This document shows positions 8,176 through 14,748 of a DNA stretch of 64,000 bases, in pieces (position 1 is the first letter of the stretch; each line of letters opens with the position of its first letter). The translations under genes and the position numbers were made by a program. Where the stretch lies: the NCBI GenBank assembly GCA_934444765.1, contig CAKSDC010000002.1:62001-126000 (forward strand). Reading direction: 5' to 3'. The notes below the pieces were generated by a model, which saw only the letters and a list, made by a program, of their open reading frames with translations, was not told the DNA's origin and ran no database searches. Source of the stretch: an uncultured Oscillospiraceae bacterium (GTDB lineage: Bacteria > Bacillota > Clostridia > Oscillospirales > Ruminococcaceae).

Positions 8176-10275
8176 CTATTCAGTGATGTTGTCTTCGCAA
8201 CAACCCTTGTCAACTTGTACTGTTGGGTCAAAACCTTCAAGGTCTAAGTCGCCCATGAATACCTTATCATCCTTACCTAAAGCGTCAGGAATGATAGAGA
8301 AAGTATTAGAGATACCATCTTGAGCGTAACGGAAAGGTAGCTTAGCTACAGAAGATAGAGAAGCTACAGCACCGTGAGTGTCTCTACCGTGCATTGGGTT
8401 AGCACCAGGAGCAAGAGGCACACCTTGTTTTCTACCGTCAGGAGTATTACCAGTCTTCTTACCGTATACTACGTTAGAAGTGATAGTTAAGATAGACATA
8501 GTAGGGATACTATCTCTGTAAGTGTGATGCTTTCTGATATCGTTCATAAAGGTCTTAACGATGTCTACAGCGATTTGGTCTACTCTGTCATCGTTGTTAC
8601 CATACTTAGGGAAGTCGCCTTCTACTTCGTAGTCTACTACTATACCCTGTTCGTTTCTAATGCACTTAACCTTAGCATACTTAATAGCAGATAGAGAGTC
8701 AGCTACTACAGAAACACCAGCTACACCAGTAGCGAACCATCTCTTAACGTCTCTGTCGTGAAGAGCCATTTGTACTCTTTCGTAAGCGTACTTATCGTGC
8801 ATATAGTGGATAACGTTTAGAGTGTTAACGTATAAGCCTGCTAACCATTCCATCATATCCTTGTACTTAGCCATAACGTCATCATAGTCTAAGTAGTCGC
8901 CTTCTACTGGTCTGTACTTAGGACCTACTTGTTCAAAGGTTCTTTCGTCTACACCGCCGTTTATAGCGTATAGTAGACACTTAGCAAGGTTAGCTCTTGC
9001 ACCAAAGAACTGCATTTCCTTACCTACTCTCATAGAAGATACACAACAAGCGATTGCGTAGTCGTCACCGTGAGTAACTCTCATCATGTCGTCGTTTTCG
9101 TATTGGATAGAAGAAGACTTGATGGACATCTTAGCACAGTAGTTCTTAAAGTGGATAGGTAGCTTAGTAGACCATAGAATAGTCATGTTAGGTTCTGGAG
9201 CAGTACCTAAGTTATCAAGAGTGTGTAAGTATCTAAATGAGTTCTTAGTTACGAAAGAACGACCGTCAAGAGCCATACCACCGATAGACTCAGTTACCCA
9301 AGTTGGGTCACCAGAGAATAGAGAGTTGTATTCAGGAGTTCTTGCAAACTTAACTAATCTTAACTTCATAATAAAGTGGTCGATGTATTCTTGAGCTTGC
9401 TTTTCAGTAATAACGCCATTCTTTAGGTCACGTTCGATGAATATGTCTAAGAAAGTAGAAGTTCTACCAATACTCATAGCAGCGCCGTTTTGTTCCTTAA
9501 CTGCAGCTAAGTAACCAAAGTATAGCCATTGAATAGCTTCCTTAGCGTTTTGTGCTGGACGAGAGATATCGTAACCGTAGATGTTACCTAATTCCTTAAG
9601 TTCTCCTAAAGCTCTAATCTGTTCAGCTAATTCTTCACGAAGACGGATAGTCTTAGAATTCATTCTTACTAAAGTGTTAGCAAGTTGTTCCTTCTTATCT
9701 TCGATAAGTCTATCGATACCGTATAGAGCTACTCTTCTGTAGTCGCCGATAATTCTACCTCTACCGTAAGCATCTGGAAGACCAGTTAGTATAGCGTTGT
9801 GACGAGCCTTCTTCATTTCTGGAGTGTAAACGTCAAATACGCCTTGGTTATGAGTCTTTCTGTACTTAGTGAATATCTCAACTACTTCAGGGTCTACTTC
9901 GTAGCCGTTTTGCTTACAAGCAGTTTGAGCCATTCTAATACCACCAAAAGGTTGTAAAGAACGTTTAAAAGGCTTATCAGTTTGGAAACCAACTATCTGC
10001 TCTAAGTCCTTGTTAAGATAACCTGCACCGTGGGAAGTAATAGTAGATACTATCTTAGTATCCATATCTAATACGCCACCAGCTTCTCTTTCTTGCTTAG
10101 AAAGTTCCATAACTTGTTCCCATAGCTTGTTAGTAGCATCGGTAGGACCTTCTAAGAAAGAGTCATCGCCATCATAAGGTGTAAAGTTCTTAAGAATAAA
10201 GTCTCTAACGTTAATAGAGCCACACCATCTGCCCTCGTTAAAACCATACCATTCTTTAGTATCATTTATATTCAA
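8176..10275 (-). CDS. pflB: Pyruvate formate-lyase catalytic body lacking its glycyl-radical domain
   Basis: It converts pyruvate and CoA to acetyl-CoA and formate. The 699 residues align with PflB from the N-terminus (WYGFNEGRW) through the catalytic cysteine pair IACCVSS (Cys410-Cys411) to FRYAQDGISNTFSI and DALGKDD. The sequence then diverges into a short tail, VDKGCCEDNITE, where the RVSGYAV domain should follow. That domain is encoded downstream at 7818-8063. The start is TTG at 10275 with AAGGAGG eight bases before it. An upstream ATG at 10329 coincides with the predicted transcription start, so it cannot be the start codon. Both pieces have their own ribosome sites, so this is not a sequencing frameshift. 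Confidence 0.94.
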   Translation of the reverse strand: MNINDTKEWYGFNEGRWCGSINVRDFILKNFTPYDGDDSFLEGPTDATNKLWEQVMELSKQEREAGGVLDMDTKIVSTITSHGAGYLNKDLEQIVGFQTDKPFKRSLQPFGGIRMAQTACKQNGYEVDPEVVEIFTKYRKTHNQGVFDVYTPEMKKARHNAILTGLPDAYGRGRIIGDYRRVALYGIDRLIEDKKEQLANTLVRMNSKTIRLREELAEQIRALGELKELGNIYGYDISRPAQNAKEAIQWLYFGYLAAVKEQNGAAMSIGRTSTFLDIFIERDLKNGVITEKQAQEYIDHFIMKLRLVKFARTPEYNSLFSGDPTWVTESIGGMALDGRSFVTKNSFRYLHTLDNLGTAPEPNMTILWSTKLPIHFKNYCAKMSIKSSSIQYENDDMMRVTHGDDYAIACCVSSMRVGKEMQFFGARANLAKCLLYAINGGVDERTFEQVGPKYRPVEGDYLDYDDVMAKYKDMMEWLAGLYVNTLNVIHYMHDKYAYERVQMALHDRDVKRWFATGVAGVSVVADSLSAIKYAKVKCIRNEQGIVVDYEVEGDFPKYGNNDDRVDQIAVDIVKTFMNDIRKHHTYRDSIPTMSILTITSNVVYGKKTGNTPDGRKQGVPLAPGANPMHGRDTHGAVASLSSVAKLPFRYAQDGISNTFSIIPDALGKDDKVFMGDLDLEGFDPTVQVDKGCCEDNITE

Positions 10276-10334
10276 CTTAAATTCCTCCTTGTAAGTGGGG
10301 ATTAATATTTTCAACGTTCCCCCTTGCATATTAT

Positions 10335-10363
10335 AGTATACCCCATTTTGGTATTAAAGTCAA
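10335..10363 (-). promoter_or_regulatory. Promoter of the pfl operon
   Basis: TTGACT, 17 bases, TATACT on the minus strand. Initiation is expected near 10328, which supports the TTG start of pflB. Confidence 0.85.
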
Positions 10364-10533
10364 CTATAATATTTACCAATCGATAAATATTTATTTTTTA
10401 AATAAAAAAAATCTGAATTCCCCCCCAAAGATTAGTAATTATATTAAAAAAGTAACATTAAAAAAGGTTTTTTTGAAAAATTTTTTAGTATTAACACTAA
10501 AATTGTACAGGAAAAAGACTTTCCAATAATAAT

Positions 10534-10574
10534 ATAACCTATTCATATATGCATATGCCATGTGAATAGGTTAT
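10534..10574 (-). terminator. Terminator after cdaA-cdaR
   Basis: A 12-bp perfect stem (ATAACCTATTCA / TGAATAGGTTAT) is followed on the minus strand by a T-rich run. The interval 10376-10533 is AT-rich and shows nothing else. Confidence 0.7.
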
Positions 10575-10600
10575 TTTGTAGTAAGTATTTAGGGTTAATA

Positions 10601-11971
10601 TTAGTCTTCTGTAGTGGTAGAAGTAGCCTCTATATTGGAAAAAGTTTGAACATAATTAGAAGTTACTGTAGTGGTTTCTTCCACCTTATCGGTAGCCTTG
10701 ATTACTGCCATGTATCTGCCCACACACCAAGCGTCGGAATGACTACTAACTTGTATCATTACAGGAACGTTTATTAAATTACCCGTTATTTGAGTGTTAG
10801 AAAGGTCTATCTTCAATACAAAGTCATCAGCAGTGATAGTATTTATTTGATACTTATTACATATCACATCTGCCGTTATGCTTGAAGTTATTACTTGAAT
10901 ATCATAGTCTTCCGGAGCGTTAGTGATTACAAAGTTAGATAGATTGTAAAACGCTTTTTCTTCGTAAGCATCTTTATCTAACGATATAGTAACGGTATCT
11001 ATACCAGATATGTTTTGGTAAGAAGTCGGTAGACTAACTTCAAAAGTTTTGGTAAAGTCCAGACCAACATCACGCATATCTATTTCACCCAAATCTATTT
11101 CATTCGTACTTTCTAATGAACTATCCGAAGAGGCAACCATTATTTCACTATCGGACATTATAAACTTAGGCTGAACGTTATTAGCGTTATTTATTAGACT
11201 ATACTTTAGACTTAAAGTTTTAGTCTGATATGCTTGATAGTCTACTTGAATATCAGTAACGTTATACGTAACGTTTTTAACGTCCACTTCCCCGTGATTT
11301 TCATCACACAAAGACCACTCTTCAGCATCAGTACTATGATACGTATAGTAGTTATTTATAAGTTTTTCTTGGTCGATATCCACTTTAAACTCTTCAATGT
11401 TATCTACTTGACTTTGAGGTCCATTAATAGTAATAGTAGAAGGTGTAGCCTTAGGAGTATCCTTATCCATGATATACCCGTCTTCGGCTTTAATATTAGG
11501 TGAATTTACTACTACTGGAATATCCTTACTAATATACTTATCAAACTGAACGGTAGCACAGTTAGGCTGAATACTTTCCACTTTAAAGTCGGTATCCTTA
11601 CCGTCGGCATTGGATACGTTTATAGATATAGTATAAGTACCTGCTTCGGTTATGTTTTCCACTATAGCGTTAGCTTGCAAGTCGCTGGCTTTAAGATTAC
11701 CTATTTCGCCTCTGTCCCCTGAAATTCTAACGGTAACGTTTTCCACATCCTGAGATACTACACTAAGACCGTTTACGTCTACAGAAGTACCTGTAGTATC
11801 TATTACCAACGGGACGTTGCTAATAGTCTTAGTCATGTTAGTATATACCGTACTGGATATTACATACCAACATATACAAGCTATACCAAAAGAGTACAGT
11901 ATCTGTTTAATGGAACACTTTTTTAACGATACTATCACACCATTAAAACAGGTTAATATCTTCGTCTTCAT
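10601..11971 (-). CDS. cdaR: YbbR-domain regulator of diadenylate cyclase (CdaR)
   Basis: A membrane-tethered extracytoplasmic protein that modulates the c-di-AMP synthase CdaA. There is one N-terminal membrane helix (about 24-46, ILYSFGIACICWYVISSTVY), then repeated YbbR beta modules with motifs such as ISNVPLVI, VTVRISG and STITINGPQSQVDNI. The 456 residues are consistent with three to four repeats. It begins four bases after the cdaA stop, the conserved cdaA-cdaR pair. The glmM gene that often follows in other Firmicutes is not here; a terminator follows instead. Confidence 0.88.
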   Translation of the reverse strand: MKTKILTCFNGVIVSLKKCSIKQILYSFGIACICWYVISSTVYTNMTKTISNVPLVIDTTGTSVDVNGLSVVSQDVENVTVRISGDRGEIGNLKASDLQANAIVENITEAGTYTISINVSNADGKDTDFKVESIQPNCATVQFDKYISKDIPVVVNSPNIKAEDGYIMDKDTPKATPSTITINGPQSQVDNIEEFKVDIDQEKLINNYYTYHSTDAEEWSLCDENHGEVDVKNVTYNVTDIQVDYQAYQTKTLSLKYSLINNANNVQPKFIMSDSEIMVASSDSSLESTNEIDLGEIDMRDVGLDFTKTFEVSLPTSYQNISGIDTVTISLDKDAYEEKAFYNLSNFVITNAPEDYDIQVITSSITADVICNKYQINTITADDFVLKIDLSNTQITGNLINVPVMIQVSSHSDAWCVGRYMAVIKATDKVEETTTVTSNYVQTFSNIEATSTTTED

Positions 11972-11975
11972 ACGG

Positions 11976-12842
11976 TTACTGCTCCTTTTTTTTGTATACT
12001 TTTGAGATTATATTACTCTTATTCAACTTAGGAGGTTCATTATTAACTTTAGGTATCATCTTGTTTATAAGATACTCTTTAAGTTTATCCACCGTAAAGT
12101 CTCTAACTATAGAACCGTTTTCCGCTACGGATATAGTACCAGTTTCTTCAGAGACTACCACAACTATAGCGTCGGAGTTTTCGCTCATACCTATGGCGGC
12201 ACGGTGTCTTGAACCGAGTTTTTTATCTATAACTTCCTCACGTTCAGGAATAGGCAAAAAGCACGCCGCCGCATGAACAAGACCATCACGCATAATTACC
12301 GCACCATCGTGCAAAGGAGTTTTTGGATAGAATATGTTACCAAAAAGTTCCTTACTTGGAGTAGCATCTAATATAGTACCATTTTTAATCTGCATATCCA
12401 ACTTAGAGTTACGTTCTAATACGAATAATGCACCAGTAGTAGAAGCCGAAAGGTCTTCACACGATTTGCATATAGTATCTATAGCGTACCTCCATTTTTC
12501 TTCTAAACCAGTAATAGGAATATCGGACATAAACGAAAAAGGATTTAGTTTAGTCATGTTGGTAGAACCAAACTTTTCCAACACCCTACGTAGTTCTGGT
12601 TGAAACATTATCATAATAGCTATTAATCCTACGCTTAGCAACTTAGACAGTATAAACGTAATAGACTTTAACCCTATAGTTTCGCATATCAAGTATATAA
12701 TTACCAACCAGACTATACCTTTTATAAGCTGACCAGCTCTTGTTTCACGAATAATCTTTAAAAGGTTGTACACTATAACGGTTAGTATACCAATATCTAT
12801 AGCGTCAATTACAGTCATAGAGTTCCATACGTTTATAACCAT
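11976..12842 (-). CDS. cdaA: Diadenylate cyclase CdaA (c-di-AMP synthase)
   Basis: It makes c-di-AMP from two ATP at the membrane. N-terminal membrane helices (about 12-85) are followed by a DAC domain with the catalytic motifs HDGAVIM and GSRHRAAIGMSE. It forms an operon with cdaR. The start is uncertain. The ATG at 12842 has no ribosome site. The frame continues upstream through LTILDFLNNLSDTFS to a CTG at 12887, which has GGAAG nine bases before it, and this extension resembles the N-terminus of clostridial CdaA proteins. I list the ATG form but consider the CTG start likely. Confidence 0.93.
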   Translation of the reverse strand: MVINVWNSMTVIDAIDIGILTVIVYNLLKIIRETRAGQLIKGIVWLVIIYLICETIGLKSITFILSKLLSVGLIAIMIMFQPELRRVLEKFGSTNMTKLNPFSFMSDIPITGLEEKWRYAIDTICKSCEDLSASTTGALFVLERNSKLDMQIKNGTILDATPSKELFGNIFYPKTPLHDGAVIMRDGLVHAAACFLPIPEREEVIDKKLGSRHRAAIGMSENSDAIVVVVSEETGTISVAENGSIVRDFTVDKLKEYLINKMIPKVNNEPPKLNKSNIISKVYKKKEQ

Positions 12843-12963
12843 ACTAAAAGTATCGGATAGGTTGTTTAAAAAATCTAAAATAGTCAGCTCAATTCACTTC
12901 CTTACCAAGAATAGTACCATACCATAACACATCAAAAATACTATATATATTAATTATATGTAG

Positions 12964-13001
12964 GGAACGCCTTAATAGACGTTCCAAAAAGTAACATTAT
13001 A
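12964..13001 (-). promoter_or_regulatory. Leader hairpin and possible -10 box upstream of cdaA
   Basis: GGAACGTC / GGCGTTCC forms an eight-pair stem (one G-U) in the minus-strand RNA, preceded 10 bases upstream by TATAAT (12996-13001). No good -35 is visible. The arrangement and sequence resemble the clpC leader hairpin at 5296-5315. Confidence 0.4.
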
Positions 13002-13085
13002 TAGTGTTGTAGTATTTAAGATATATCATGCTGTACTCTTAAAAAAATATAGTATCTATAATTAGATTAATATAATACTATTTTA

Positions 13086-14249
13086 CTACTCTTTAGAGCC
13101 GTTTTCAAGAGTTTTTAACGAATTGTAAACTATTTTTTTTATAGCAAATATTAGCATATGCACTTCCTTAGTGTTATTGAATATAGACGGCGAAAAACGT
13201 ACCGTTCCATTAGTAGTATTTAGGCTTTTGTGTGCCAATGCTGAACAGTGAAATCCTGCCCTTAAACAGAAACCACTACTATTAAGATACTCTCCTACCA
13301 AGTTAGAGTGTATTCCAGTTATATTAAAAGATACTATTGGTAGATACTTAGCTTTTGGACTTCGATATACTACCACTTGTGGAATATCTTTAATGCCATT
13401 AATAAACGTATTGCATAGACTGTCTTCATGCAGATATATTTTGTTTATACCTATAGAGTTCACGTACTCTATACCCGCTTTTAAAGAGACTATTCCTATA
13501 GTATTTAACGTACCGCTTTCTAACCTATCGGGTAGAAAGTCAGGCTGTTCTAAAGTGTTAGAAGTGCTACCAGTACCACCGAACATTAAAGGTTCTATAG
13601 GATATCTACAGTCTGTAACCAGTACACCACAAGAAGTCACTCCATACAAAGACTTATGCCCCGAAGTACACAAGATGTTAATACTATCATCTTTTAAAGA
13701 TATAGGAACTACTCCACTACCTTGAGAACCGTCTGCTATATAACATATATCTTTCTGTTTACAAATGTCACCTATACTTTTAAAAGGAAGTATCTGTCCT
13801 GTAACGTTGCTACCTATAGTAGTTACTACTACTTTAGTATTAGGTTTTAATGAGGATATAAAGTTATTAATAGTACTCTCATCATCTTCGGATACCTCAA
13901 ATATAGTATAGGTTATTACTCCTTTTTCGTATAAGTGATGAACTACTCTTGATACCGAATTGTGTTCTAAGTTGCTAATGACTACATGGTCACCTTGTTT
14001 TACCGTTCCGAATATAGCCGTGTTCAATGCGTGAGTACAGTTTTGAGTAAATATCACGTTCTCTGCTGAAGCGTCAAAAAAGTCTGCTACCACTTCACGA
14101 GCTGAATATATAGCCTCAGAAGTCGCCATAGATAGACTATGCCCACCTCTACCAGCGTTACCACCATAGTTATTTAAAGCGTATACTACGCTATTTCGCA
14201 CAGTCTTTGGCTTTGGAAAACTTGTTGCGGAGTTATCAAAGTTCACCAT
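13086..14249 (-). CDS. Cysteine desulfurase family protein (class V aminotransferase)
   Basis: A PLP enzyme of the SufS/NifS-like family. The PLP lysine is in TSGHKSLYG (about residue 198) and the putative persulfide cysteine is in RAGFHCSALAH. The glycine-rich QNCTHALNTA and ISNLEHNSV motifs are typical of class V. Its 387 residues match the family often found beside a DUF3343 protein, as here, 35 bp downstream of it. The likely role is removing sulfur or selenium from cysteine or selenocysteine for cofactor or tRNA modification. The exact acceptor cannot be read from sequence. GGAGGTGA precedes the ATG. Confidence 0.82.
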   Translation of the reverse strand: MVNFDNSATSFPKPKTVRNSVVYALNNYGGNAGRGGHSLSMATSEAIYSAREVVADFFDASAENVIFTQNCTHALNTAIFGTVKQGDHVVISNLEHNSVSRVVHHLYEKGVITYTIFEVSEDDESTINNFISSLKPNTKVVVTTIGSNVTGQILPFKSIGDICKQKDICYIADGSQGSGVVPISLKDDSINILCTSGHKSLYGVTSCGVLVTDCRYPIEPLMFGGTGSTSNTLEQPDFLPDRLESGTLNTIGIVSLKAGIEYVNSIGINKIYLHEDSLCNTFINGIKDIPQVVVYRSPKAKYLPIVSFNITGIHSNLVGEYLNSSGFCLRAGFHCSALAHKSLNTTNGTVRFSPSIFNNTKEVHMLIFAIKKIVYNSLKTLENGSKE

Positions 14250-14284
14250 AACGTTTCACCTCCCTATGGTGAAGTATTAACTAT

Positions 14285-14473
14285 CTATCTTAAAGGAATA
14301 TTATTAGCTTTTAATATGCTTACTACTTTATCTTTAGGTGCAGAGTACTGTATTATATAACTACAACCGCTACTTTGCACTTCATGGACTATAGAACATT
14401 CGTAGCCCAAACTATTTAGTATCTTTTTGGACTTATTAGCATAGGTCAACGAAACCATTAAAAGAGTATTCAT
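14285..14473 (-). CDS. DUF3343-type putative sulfur/selenium carrier
   Basis: A 62-residue cytoplasmic protein resembling DUF3343 (Se/S carrier-like) proteins, with the motif VQSSGCSYIIQYSAPKD whose cysteine in SSGC is the likely carrier residue. A longer frame starts at 14512, but the ATG at 14473 follows AAAGGGGTG and matches the family N-terminus (NTLLMVSLTYANK). It is directly upstream of the cysteine desulfurase-like gene, with which it probably forms a sulfur-relay pair. The function is inferred from gene pairing and family name only. Confidence 0.7.
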   Translation of the reverse strand: MNTLLMVSLTYANKSKKILNSLGYECSIVHEVQSSGCSYIIQYSAPKDKVVSILKANNIPLR

Positions 14474-14616
14474 AGTACTAAAAATCACCCCTTTACTACA
14501 TATTATATGCAAAAGTTACCAAAAAGATATTTCTATACAGACTAACTTTGTATGTTAATATAACACTTAAAAAAGTACTCTAAATGAAAACTTTTTGTGA
14601 ATATTCCCAAAAAGAC

Positions 14617-14645
14617 TTCCTTTTTTTCTTAATTAGTGATATACT
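14617..14645 (+). promoter_or_regulatory. Possible promoter of the GH9 gene
   Basis: TTCCTT, 17 bases, TATACT. The -10 is good and the -35 weak, as would suit an activated or repressed gene. Confidence 0.4.
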
Positions 14646-14658
14646 AATAGTACGAATG

Positions 14659-14670
14659 TTAAACGTTTAA
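14659..14670 (+). promoter_or_regulatory. Palindromic operator candidate upstream of the GH9 gene
   Basis: TTAAACGTTTAA is a perfect 12-bp palindrome centred on CG, as in LacI/CcpA-family operators. It lies 14 bases downstream of the possible -10 box. A sugar-responsive repressor is a reasonable guess. Confidence 0.4.
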
Positions 14671-14748
14671 GTATTTCATAATTGGGGGATGTGTAATACT
14701 TATTCTAAACTAATTAGTTATCATAAAACTATTAAGGAGATTTTTTAA

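Noticed and set aside
10276..10329. Extra 18 codons at the start of pflB from an upstream ATG
   Set aside because: The predicted transcription start is at that ATG, and a strong ribosome site serves the TTG at 10275.
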